In this document: piece by piece, positions 1 through 5,143 of the stretch
Position numbering within the stretch: position 1 is the stretch's first letter
How the letters are laid out: each line of letters starts with the position of its first letter
From: Stercoripulliclostridium_A sp045535235
GTDB lineage: Bacteria > Bacillota > Clostridia > Christensenellales > DTU072
Direction of reading: 5' to 3'
Assembly: GCA_045535235.1 (NCBI GenBank)
Contig: JAZSLG010000033.1
Location: forward strand, 1-5,999
DNA: 5,999 nt
Position numbers and translations under genes: made by a program
The notes under the pieces: generated by a model
Seen by the model: the letters and a program-made list of their open reading frames with translations, nothing else
Database searches by the model: none
Told to the model about the DNA's origin: nothing

Positions 1-50
1 AAAACACGCACATTTTTAACAAAAATACACCAAAATGAACGAAACTTAAC

Positions 51-71
51 ACTTTTTATAGAACTTTTATA
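51..71. repeat. Tandem direct repeat, 12-base period
   Basis: ACTTTTTATA (51-60) is followed 12 bases later by ACTTTTATA (63-71), placing the two copies on the same helical face. The spacing suits paired protein-binding sites. Because the sequence is AT-rich, chance is a real alternative. Confidence 0.4.
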
Positions 72-86
72 AAAAGGTAGCACTCC

Positions 87-104
87 TAAGGGCTGAGTAG
101 AGTC
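87..104 (+). repeat. 18-bp imperfect direct repeat, copy 1
   Basis: TAAGGGCTGAGTAGAGTC matches the copy at 304-321 at 16 of 18 positions; the two differences are adjacent (TG against AA). The bases just before it, CTCCTAAG (83-90), also match the anticodon loop of the downstream tRNA-Arg (369-376). It may be a binding site or an attachment-related repeat. Confidence 0.55.
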
Positions 105-196
105 GGCTTTTTATCGTTAAAATGCTCAAAAAGTGGCAAAAATAGGGGCTAAAACCCTAAAAAAGTGCAATTTTTGGCGGTTCGTATTAATACGCT

Positions 197-303
197 GGAA
201 TTGATTTGGAATTATTGCTTTCAAAAAGGCTAAATTTTAAGCCTTAAAAACGCTGAAATTTTTGCTCGAAAATTTTCAATTTGGAATTATTTTTGGAATT
301 AAA
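197..303 (+). repeat. Four GGAATT direct repeats in two helically phased pairs
   Basis: GGAATT starts at 197, 208, 283 and 295, giving two pairs with 11- and 12-base spacing. The second and third copies share a longer core, TTTGGAATTATT (205-216 and 280-291), and the fourth extends as TTTGGAATTAAA (292-303). Paired sites one helical turn apart are typical of arm-type integrase sites or regulator-binding sites. No protein can be assigned from sequence alone. Confidence 0.5.
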
Positions 304-321
304 TAAGGGCAAAGTAGAGTC
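304..321 (+). repeat. 18-bp imperfect direct repeat, copy 2
   Basis: TAAGGGCAAAGTAGAGTC is the second copy of the repeat at 87-104, 217 bases downstream in the same orientation. It ends 16 bases before the tRNA-Arg gene, so a role as an integration-site or upstream regulatory sequence is conceivable but unproven. Confidence 0.55.
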
Positions 322-337
322 AAAATTTAATATAAAT

Positions 338-412
338 GTACCCTTAGTTAAATGGATATAACGGAATCCTCCTAAGATTCTATTGGCAGTTCGATTCTGC
401 CAGGGTATACCA
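338..412 (+). tRNA. tRNA-Arg (anticodon CCT), CCA encoded
   Basis: A full cloverleaf can be folded. The acceptor stem is GTACCCT (338-344) with AGGGTAT (402-408), closing with a G-U pair. The D stem is GTTA/TAAC (347-350, 359-362). The anticodon stem is GAATC/GATTC (364-368, 376-380) around loop CTCCTAA, which places anticodon CCT at 371-373. The T stem is GGCAG/CTGCC (385-389, 397-401) around TTCGATT. The discriminator is A409, followed by encoded CCA (410-412). It reads AGG arginine codons. tRNA 3' ends are common targets of tyrosine integrases, so this is a candidate attachment site, but I see no second copy of its 3' end in the window. Confidence 0.95.
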
Positions 413-414
413 CG

Positions 415-450
415 AAACAGTCTTTTTTACCACAAAAAAGGCTGTTTTTT
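415..450 (+). terminator. Intrinsic terminator after tRNA-Arg
   Basis: A 14-bp stem pairs AAACAGTCTTTTTT (415-428) with AAAAAAGGCTGTTT (434-447), with one T-G pair, around loop ACCAC. Further T residues follow (448-450, then GTTTTG). It begins just after the CCA end and would end the tRNA transcript before the Fic promoter. Confidence 0.8.
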
Positions 451-476
451 GTTTTGAAACGCGTCAAAAACTAAAA

Positions 477-509
477 TAACGTGCAACAAATTGTAAAAAA
501 TGCACGTTA
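477..509. promoter_or_regulatory. 9-bp inverted repeat upstream of the fic promoter (candidate operator)
   Basis: TAACGTGCA (477-485) and TGCACGTTA (501-509) are perfect inverted copies separated by 15 bases. The right arm ends six bases before the -35 box. Half-site centres are 24 bases apart, somewhat more than two helical turns, which suits a dimeric regulator. The C-terminal winged helix of the Fic protein makes autoregulation possible, but this is inference. A hairpin in the RNA is the alternative. Confidence 0.5.
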
Positions 510-515
510 AATTAG

Positions 516-544
516 TTGACAACTTTATTGATATTTGTTATAAT
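516..544 (+). promoter_or_regulatory. Consensus sigma-70 type promoter of the Fic gene
   Basis: The -35 box TTGACA (516-521) and -10 box TATAAT (539-544) both match consensus exactly, with an ideal 17-base spacer. The -10 box lies 23 bases upstream of the start codon, so the leader is very short. A promoter this strong in front of a potentially toxic enzyme suggests repression by another factor, perhaps at the adjacent inverted repeat. Confidence 0.9.
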
Positions 545-567
545 TAAGACAAATAGGAGGTTTTGAG

Positions 568-1641
568 ATGCTTGAATTTATAAAAGACCGTTTGGATGAT
601 TATAATGCAAATTCTTTTATTATGGATATGGCTACAGCCTCAAAGAATTTGGGGATACTAGAAGCAAAAATAAACGCTTATCAATTTAATAGTATACTTG
701 TCCCGATGCTTCACAAAAAAGAGGCGATTTCTTCAATGTATATAGAGGGAACTCAAACAACAATTTCGGATGTTTTTGAAAGTGAAATGAGTTCTAAAAA
801 TCAAGACGATAAGGTTATGATAGAAGTTCATAATCATACAAGGACGTTAGTTTTTGGTTCTGAACATTTGAGGGTGGAAAACTTTACTCATAGTTTTATT
901 CAAAAAATCCACGCTTTAATGATGGATAAAATATTATCTCCTGAGAATGAAAAAGATAGAGGCAAATATAAGTCGTCAGATAATAGAATTGTAAATAGTG
1001 TAGGTACGGTTGTGTATATTCCACCAACGCATTCTGAAACGAAAAAATATATGGACGAATTGATATCGTATATGAATGATACGATGGATGATATTCATCC
1101 GCTGATTAAAGCTGCTATTATACATTCTCAATTTGAATCAATACACCCATTTTCGGATGGTAATGGACGTGTTGGAAGAGTTTTGGTAAGTTTATATTTG
1201 TTCAAAGCAAAGGTTATAAATTTTCCATTCTTTTATATTAGCGAGGCGATAAGTGCAGATAAAAGCGTTTATTATAACATGCTTACAGATACTCGCAAAA
1301 ATAACTATGATGAATGGATAAAATATTTTCTAAAAAAAATAACAGCGCAAACAACAAAATTAATAGGATATATTGATTCTCTCAATAACTTATATATAAA
1401 AACTAAAGCAGTGGTGCAAAAAAGTATCAATAGTCCTAAATTTGATGCCATCATTGAATGCTTATTTACTCATCCTGTATTAAATGCGGATTATCTTGCT
1501 GATAAACTTTCTGTTTCTCATGGACAAGCTGTAAGATACTTAAACATATTAGAGAGAGAAAGGGTCTTGCATGGAAATGATAGGAAGAGGGGACGTTTAT
1601 TCTTTTTTGTCGAACTTATGGATTTGGCAAGAGGGATTTAA
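568..1641 (+). CDS. Fic/DOC family protein with C-terminal winged helix (probable AMP-transferase)
   Basis: The 357-residue protein has the typical layout of Fic proteins that carry an N-terminal Fic_N region and a C-terminal winged helix. Residues 56-61 (SMYIEG) match the inhibitory S/T-x-x-x-E-G/N motif, whose glutamate blocks productive ATP binding in auto-inhibited Fic enzymes. The catalytic loop is intact at 193-204 (HPFSDGNGRVGR), with the canonical histidine, acidic residue and both arginines, so activity is expected. Such enzymes usually transfer AMP from ATP to hydroxyl side chains of target proteins in the cytoplasm. Residues about 291-345 (around NADYLADKLSVSHGQAVRYL) look like a winged-helix DNA-binding domain. 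The start is supported by AGGAGG at 555-560, seven bases upstream. It has its own promoter and its own terminator candidate, with no small antitoxin partner beside it. Its target cannot be predicted. Low CpG content suggests accessory cargo. Confidence 0.93.
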   Translation: MLEFIKDRLDDYNANSFIMDMATASKNLGILEAKINAYQFNSILVPMLHKKEAISSMYIEGTQTTISDVFESEMSSKNQDDKVMIEVHNHTRTLVFGSEHLRVENFTHSFIQKIHALMMDKILSPENEKDRGKYKSSDNRIVNSVGTVVYIPPTHSETKKYMDELISYMNDTMDDIHPLIKAAIIHSQFESIHPFSDGNGRVGRVLVSLYLFKAKVINFPFFYISEAISADKSVYYNMLTDTRKNNYDEWIKYFLKKITAQTTKLIGYIDSLNNLYIKTKAVVQKSINSPKFDAIIECLFTHPVLNADYLADKLSVSHGQAVRYLNILERERVLHGNDRKRGRLFFFVELMDLARGI

Positions 1642-1696
1642 CATAAAAGATAATATCAACAAGATATTTTATTAACATGCTAACACAAGTAAAAGA

Positions 1697-1731
1697 AAAA
1701 CCTTGTTAAGTTGCGAGCTTAACAAGGTTTT
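1697..1731 (+). terminator. Hairpin terminator after the Fic gene
   Basis: A 14-bp perfect stem pairs AAAACCTTGTTAAG (1697-1710) with CTTAACAAGGTTTT (1718-1731) around a 7-base loop. The A/T ends let it act in either direction. The downstream T run is only the four stem bases before CGG, so termination may be incomplete. It sits 55 bases beyond the Fic stop codon. Confidence 0.65.
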
Positions 1732-1810
1732 CGGAAGCAATATCAACGATATCATTCCATGTCTCTCCATACAATGATATCATATAGACACACAAATGTC
1801 AATGCTTTCG
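1732..1810. other. Nested inverted repeats in the fic-1895 intergenic gap
   Basis: CGGAAGCA (1732-1739) can pair with TGCTTTCG (1803-1810) with one G-U pair. Inside it, GATATCATT (1748-1756) pairs perfectly with AATGATATC (1773-1781) around a 16-base loop. Together with the hairpin directly to the left this makes a structured block of about 115 bases between two cargo transcription units. It could be a small RNA, a 5' leader element or a regulator-binding site. I recognise no known RNA family and no clear promoter for the next gene. Confidence 0.45.
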
Positions 1811-1827
1811 GCTAGGTTATTACCAAA

Positions 1828-1877
1828 AAGGAGGCGAAATATACAAAAAGGTACAGCTCTTTTACTTTGTTAAATAA
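1828..1877 (+). other. Strong ribosome binding site without a standard start codon (possible leader ORF)
   Basis: AAGGAGG at 1828-1834 is as good a Shine-Dalgarno sequence as any in the window, yet no ATG, GTG or TTG follows at proper spacing. An ATA at 1839 opens a 12-codon frame (IYKKVQLFYFVK) ending with TAA at 1875-1877, just before the true ribosome binding site of the next gene. This could be a leader peptide whose start codon decayed from ATG, or chance in purine-rich DNA. Confidence 0.2.
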
Positions 1878-1894
1878 AAATAAAGGAGCCTAAT

Positions 1895-2809
1895 ATGGTA
1901 ATAAAAAGAAGCAGGATTAACAGTGATAAATATTTTTTATCACAACCAATCGACTCAGATATTTATATTAGAGTTGATAATGTATCTCGTTTTTCAAAGC
2001 AACTAAAAACATTTGGCTTTGATGACAACGTTGAAAGCGGAGCATGTGTTTTGCCTTGTGTGTTTAATAAATATGCAAAGAAAAACGCAGAAATGTTCTT
2101 TACGGTAAATAAAAATTTGCCAAAAGAAGAATATGTTCAAACTAGATATTGGACAAGAACCCAATGGGTAGGTAGAGGTGAAACCGAACAGGTAACTGAT
2201 ATCGTTTATATTACAAAGCTAAGATATCATAGGGATTATTTTTCGCCATATTCAGTTAGTTTTACTTATGTAAAAAATGGAGAAGAAGATTATATAATCT
2301 CTGATAAAATCCTAAATACGAAAGAAAATAAAGAAAAATTATTAAACACGGCTAACATGGTGTTAGGGTTGTTTGGCGAATGTAGCATAGTTGGTCAAAA
2401 TAACGAAGGAATTAAACAAGTTCGCCTCGATTGGGATATATTGCCACCAGGAGAATATCCGTGGGACAGAATTAGCAGTACTCTTTCACGTGTTTGTGAG
2501 AATAAAAATCGAACGACTAAAGAGTTGATGTTGAGAAATTGTGAAGAAATTCATAATTTGTCACCAGATTTTGTGGCGTATGGTCGTGCTGGTTTTAATG
2601 GTTATGTGGTTTTTGGTTTTACAAAGAAAAATTTGTATGTTCTCGAAAGCTACTTACCAGATAATGCAACCTATATTTTCGATAATAACTGGGAAGAATT
2701 GTCAAAACTTACGAAAGCGCAAATCTTGACAGGTGACTTGTGTAAAGCGCGTTTAATTCATTCTAAGTCTTGGAATAATCAAATAAAGAAAGTCGTAGGG
2801 GGCAAATAA
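1895..2809 (+). CDS. Uncharacterised 304-residue protein, upstream partner of a DUF2188 protein
   Basis: I do not recognise a named family. The protein is soluble-looking, with no signal peptide or membrane segment, and rich in aromatic residues. Notable segments are a Trp/Arg cluster at 86-95 (TRYWTRTQWVGRG), Tyr/Pro-rich residues at 110-123, a glycine-aromatic stretch at 229-242 (YGRAGFNGYVVFGF) and a C-terminal segment at 257-275 (NATYIFDNNWEELSKLTKA). The last two alternate hydrophobic residues like beta strands and may form one domain. The start is well set by AAAGGAG at 1882-1888, six bases upstream. The stop overlaps the next start by one base (TAATG), so translation of the two is coupled and they probably act together. 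I have an unverified impression that similar C-terminal segments occur in proteins of defence or accessory islands. No catalytic motif is visible and no function can be assigned. Confidence 0.85.
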   Translation: MVIKRSRINSDKYFLSQPIDSDIYIRVDNVSRFSKQLKTFGFDDNVESGACVLPCVFNKYAKKNAEMFFTVNKNLPKEEYVQTRYWTRTQWVGRGETEQVTDIVYITKLRYHRDYFSPYSVSFTYVKNGEEDYIISDKILNTKENKEKLLNTANMVLGLFGECSIVGQNNEGIKQVRLDWDILPPGEYPWDRISSTLSRVCENKNRTTKELMLRNCEEIHNLSPDFVAYGRAGFNGYVVFGFTKKNLYVLESYLPDNATYIFDNNWEELSKLTKAQILTGDLCKARLIHSKSWNNQIKKVVGGK

Positions 2810-3030
2810 TGGGTAAAAATCAACACGTAACTCCGCATAATAGTGGATGGCAAGTTAAAGGCGCGGGTAATTCAAAGGCGACTGCAGTAACAAAAACACA
2901 AGCAGAAGCAATTACTATTGCAAAAAGTATTGCTAAGAATAATAAATCAGAAGTAGTGATACACGGAACTAATGGAAGAATAAGAGAAAAGAACTCTTAT
3001 GGGAATGACCCATTTCCTCCAAAAGGTTGA
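2809..3030 (+). CDS. DUF2188 domain protein
   Basis: The 73-residue protein matches the DUF2188 pattern across its whole length. It has an N-terminal HVTPHNSGWQVKG strand region, a central alanine-rich helix (residues about 28-44, TKTQAEAITIAKSIAKN) and a C-terminal signature of VVIHGTNGRIREKNSYGNDP followed by FPPKG. The family is widespread in bacteria and mobile DNA but has no established function. The ATG overlaps the stop of the 304-residue gene by one base, and a G-rich ribosome binding site (2797-2802) lies inside that gene, so co-expression at a fixed ratio is expected. It could be a small regulatory, adaptor or antitoxin-like subunit of its neighbour; that role is inference. The stop is TGA. 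Confidence 0.9.
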   Translation: MGKNQHVTPHNSGWQVKGAGNSKATAVTKTQAEAITIAKSIAKNNKSEVVIHGTNGRIREKNSYGNDPFPPKG

Positions 3031-3051
3031 TAGTGTAAAAGCAAAAATTAT

Positions 3052-3077
3052 AAGGGCGGACCGTATGGTTCGCCCTT
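3052..3077. terminator. Bidirectional hairpin between convergent operons
   Basis: An 11-bp stem pairs AAGGGCGGACC (3052-3062) with GGTTCGCCCTT (3067-3077), with one G-T pair, around a GTAT loop. It lies 22 bases after the DUF2188 stop and 15 bases after the minus-strand HTH gene stop. The T-rich tail is better on the minus strand (ATAATTTTTG), so it probably terminates the integrase operon most efficiently. Confidence 0.75.
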
Positions 3078-3091
3078 TACCTATTCAGTTG

Positions 3092-3475
3092 TTATTTAGT
3101 TTTCAGTTTACTATTAATCCTTACTTTTTTCAAAAGAACTTTTTCTAGTTCGTCGTAGTTAATAAACCACGTGTTACCGTGAAAATATCTTGTTACCAAC
3201 TTCGATTTCATATAACGTGACACGGTTGCTTTGTCTATCTTTCGGTTAGGGTAGTCCTTATTAAACTGCGTAACGCAATCTCTTAAACAACGTAGTCGTG
3301 GCATCGTTGCCGGTTCGCTAATTCTTCTTGGATTTACTTTTTTGAAAAATTGCCTATGGTCGATAAGCCACTTACCGTTGGTTATGATGTAACGTATGTC
3401 GTTGTCGTGAGCAAAACGCCTTAAATTCGGACGACGAATAATCGTATCGGGGTCGGCGTTTAGGAACATTCTCAT
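3092..3475 (-). CDS. Small protein with two excisionase-like HTH domains
   Basis: The 127-residue protein appears to carry two copies of the small winged-HTH fold of excisionase-type proteins. The first is at about 8-47 and ends in NGKWLIDHRQFFKKV. The second is at about 58-116 and ends in GNTWFINYDELEKVLL. The second copy aligns along its length with the neighbouring 66-residue protein, including the P-x-LR start and the GN-x-W-x-I wing. The first copy lacks the opening helix. It is the last gene of the minus-strand operon, 26 bases after the preceding stop. The ATG at 3475 has no clear ribosome binding site; an ATG two codons further in is an alternative, so the start is uncertain. It probably binds DNA as a directionality factor or regulator of the element. 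Confidence 0.7.
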   Translation of the reverse strand: MRMFLNADPDTIIRRPNLRRFAHDNDIRYIITNGKWLIDHRQFFKKVNPRRISEPATMPRLRCLRDCVTQFNKDYPNRKIDKATVSRYMKSKLVTRYFHGNTWFINYDELEKVLLKKVRINSKLKTK

Positions 3476-3501
3476 AAGTTCGCCCGAAGAAATTAAAGTA
3501 T

Positions 3502-3702
3502 TTATTTTCGTTCACCTCCACCTTGAAAAAATGCGTAAAGCTCGTCCACGTTAATAAGCCACGAGTTGCCGTATTTTAGCGTAGTAATTTTACCTTTTTT
3601 AAAAAGTTCTCGTAAAAAATACCACGAAACGGGAGAGTTGGGGTCTTGTGCTTTCATTTCCTTTATGACGTCGCTAATTCGTCTTAATTTTGGTATATAC
3701 AT
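3502..3702 (-). CDS. Small excisionase-like HTH DNA-binding protein
   Basis: This 66-residue protein has the compact layout of excisionase/HTH_17-type proteins. A helical start (PKLRRISDVIKEMKAQ) is followed by a recognition-helix region (SWYFLRELFKKGKI) and a wing (LKYGNSWLINVDELYAFF). Its wing closely resembles those of the proteins at 3092-3475 and 5144-5323, so the three look like diverged paralogues. The ATG is supported by AGGAGG (3707-3712), which overlaps the TAG stop of the integrase and implies translational coupling to it. Such proteins bend DNA near attachment sites to favour excision, or regulate the element. Which role this one has cannot be told. Confidence 0.8.
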   Translation of the reverse strand: MYIPKLRRISDVIKEMKAQDPNSPVSWYFLRELFKKGKITTLKYGNSWLINVDELYAFFQGGGERK

Positions 3703-3710
3703 AAGTCCTC

Positions 3711-4847
3711 CTATTTCTTACCGGTGATAACGTCAAGAGCGTTTAGAGCGCGTTCTTGAGTGTCTGGCATAAAATGGCTATAAACTTCCAAAGTAACCGT
3801 TGATTCGCTATGTCCTAAATATTTAGTAACCGTTTGAATAGGCACGCTTTGAGTGAGCAGTACGCTACAATACGTATGCCTAAGTCCGTGACAGCAAACG
3901 TGCTTAAAACCGTTATCCTTTTCAAACTTGTCTAGCCATTGCCTAACCACGCCAATTCCCGCAGGTTGACGGTAAACGTTAGACACGATATAAGTTGAAT
4001 CTAAATGCTCGTCAAACTTGTCGTCGGCTTCTCTAAACCAATCTTGGAATTTAATTAAGTCGTCTATCAAATCTTGGGGTAGGGGAATAATACGTTTTGA
4101 AGTTTTGGTTTTCGGGCCTTTTTCATACGTGCCAACGCTCGAAGAATAAATTCGGTTGCGCTGGATATATACTACCTTGTGCTCAAAGTCGATATCCGAC
4201 CATCTAAGCCCTTGCAGTTCGCTAATTCTCACACCCGTTAAGATTAAAAATTTTAACGGAACCTTTTTATAAATGAGTTCGTCGGGCATTCTATCAAGTG
4301 CTTTAATAAACTCTTGCGCCTCAGTAATGGAATAGACTTCCTTTTCAGCTACTTCACGGATAGAAATGTTGCTATTTCCCACGCCTATTTTGGTCATACA
4401 AACAGGATTCTTGGTTATCCAGTCGTATCTTATAGCTTCGTTAAAAATGGTTCTTAAAACACGCCTAACGCCTTTAATGGTTTCGGATGCGTAGAACTGT
4501 TCTGTTTCCATAACTTCAAAATATTCCTTAAAGTTTAGGTCGTAAAACTCGCAAATCTTTTCAGCCGTCTTGGTTTGAATGTTGGCGTTAAGCTTTTTCA
4601 TTCGATAGGCAGAGTTAGCCGTGAGAATTTTTTGCCTTGCAAGTTCTCTAAAGTTTACCTTTTCGGGCAAGTCCTTTTTAAGTTTTACAAGTCCACGTTG
4701 CGGTTTTCTTCCAAACGTATCAAGATAAAGCTGAATATGTCTTACGGTTATTTTATTGATGGGTTGGTCGTAAAGGAACGAGTCTTTTAAGTACTCGTTA
4801 AATTTTTCTACGATTTTACTACTACGAACGTAATAGTTGATGGACAA
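3711..4847 (-). CDS. int: Tyrosine integrase, core-binding and catalytic part (cut off from its N-terminus by an in-frame TAA)
   Basis: This 378-residue stretch is the main part of a phage/ICE-type tyrosine recombinase. Core-binding segments at about 1-45 and 115-150 flank an inserted XRE-like HTH (about 64-112). The catalytic domain follows with every key residue: Arg207 (TGVRISELQGLRW), a lysine near 246-248 (PKTKTSKR), His320 and Arg323 (HGLRHT), His346 (LGHS) and nucleophile Tyr356 (LEVYSHF). The first usable start is TTG at 4847, but no ribosome binding site precedes it. The same frame runs open upstream through 28 more codons (4848-4931), including FPKLAEEWLQKTKTTL, a normal part of this domain, up to a TAA at 4932-4934. 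Directly beyond that lies the N-terminal arm domain in the same frame. The gene is therefore best read as one integrase interrupted by a nonsense codon, inactive unless the stop is read through. Confidence 0.9.
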   Translation of the reverse strand: MSINYYVRSSKIVEKFNEYLKDSFLYDQPINKITVRHIQLYLDTFGRKPQRGLVKLKKDLPEKVNFRELARQKILTANSAYRMKKLNANIQTKTAEKICEFYDLNFKEYFEVMETEQFYASETIKGVRRVLRTIFNEAIRYDWITKNPVCMTKIGVGNSNISIREVAEKEVYSITEAQEFIKALDRMPDELIYKKVPLKFLILTGVRISELQGLRWSDIDFEHKVVYIQRNRIYSSSVGTYEKGPKTKTSKRIIPLPQDLIDDLIKFQDWFREADDKFDEHLDSTYIVSNVYRQPAGIGVVRQWLDKFEKDNGFKHVCCHGLRHTYCSVLLTQSVPIQTVTKYLGHSESTVTLEVYSHFMPDTQERALNALDVITGKK

Positions 4848-4931
4848 AGTTGTTTTTGTTTTTTGTAACCATTCTTCGGCAAGTTTAGGGAAAGATAAAA
4901 TTTCCGTTCGCTCACCGTTTAATGCTTTTTG

Positions 4932-5132
4932 TTAAAGTTCATTTAAGGAATCTTCAAACGCGTTAGCTTCACGTTCTACTAGTTTAGTAAACTTTGCACG
5001 AGACAGACCGTCGTCGTTTGTTATGCGTTTATAACGAACTTTGCGTTTCATCGTTTCTAAATCTACGCCATAGGCTTGGATTTTAGCAGTAAGAACGCCT
5101 TTTTTATTGGTCGTTATATTAAAATAAGCCAT
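4932..5132 (-). CDS. int: N-terminal arm DNA-binding domain of the interrupted integrase
   Basis: The 66 residues begin AYFNITTNKKGVLTAKIQ and continue through a basic stretch (KRKVRYKRI) to a helix (AKFTKLVEREANAFEDSL). This is the three-stranded arm-site-binding domain with a following helix found at the start of Tn916-like and ICE integrases. A TAA at 4932-4934 ends it, but the frame then continues without a gap into the core-binding domain, so it is not a natural stand-alone gene. The whole reading frame would be about 473 residues with the stop replaced by an amino acid. The ATG has AAGGAGGT (5138-5145) five bases upstream, overlapping the stop of the excisionase-like gene. On its own it could still bind arm sites and act as a competitor or repressor. 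Confidence 0.85.
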   Translation of the reverse strand: MAYFNITTNKKGVLTAKIQAYGVDLETMKRKVRYKRITNDDGLSRAKFTKLVEREANAFEDSLNEL

Positions 5133-5143
5133 AGTTTACCTCC

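Larger units (their letters stand above)
1..337. other. Gene-free, repeat-rich AT-rich region upstream of tRNA-Arg
   Basis: I see no credible coding frame here. The stretch holds several kinds of short direct repeat (listed separately): an 18-bp imperfect repeat at 87-104 and 304-321, four GGAATT copies, two ACGCTG[G/A]AATT copies (192-202 and 250-260) and a tandem ACTTTTTATA-like pair (51-71). It also has weak hairpins, such as AAGGCT/AGCCTT at 226-245 and AGGG/CCCT near 143-157. Several repeats are spaced 11-12 bases apart, about one helical turn, as seen in arm-type sites of attachment regions or in iterons. The role is inference. It may be an element end or plain intergenic DNA. Confidence 0.5.

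Noticed and set aside
87..321. The 217-base unit between the 18-bp repeats as a small transposable element
   Set aside because: I see no terminal inverted repeats at its inner ends, so target-site duplication by a MITE is not supported.
1..337. CRISPR array or IS element in the repeat-rich left region
   Set aside because: Repeats are short, irregularly spaced and of several kinds, without uniform spacers. No transposase or terminal inverted repeats were seen.
568..1641. Fic-antitoxin (doc/phd or ficTA) pair
   Set aside because: The inhibitory motif is within the Fic protein itself, and no separate small antitoxin gene lies next to it.
2541..2729. Plus-strand 62-codon open frame
   Set aside because: It lies wholly inside the 304-residue gene in another frame, has no ribosome binding site, and its translation is a low-complexity shadow.
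4575..4790. Plus-strand 71-codon open frame
   Set aside because: It is antisense to the integrase, which has clear family motifs in this stretch.
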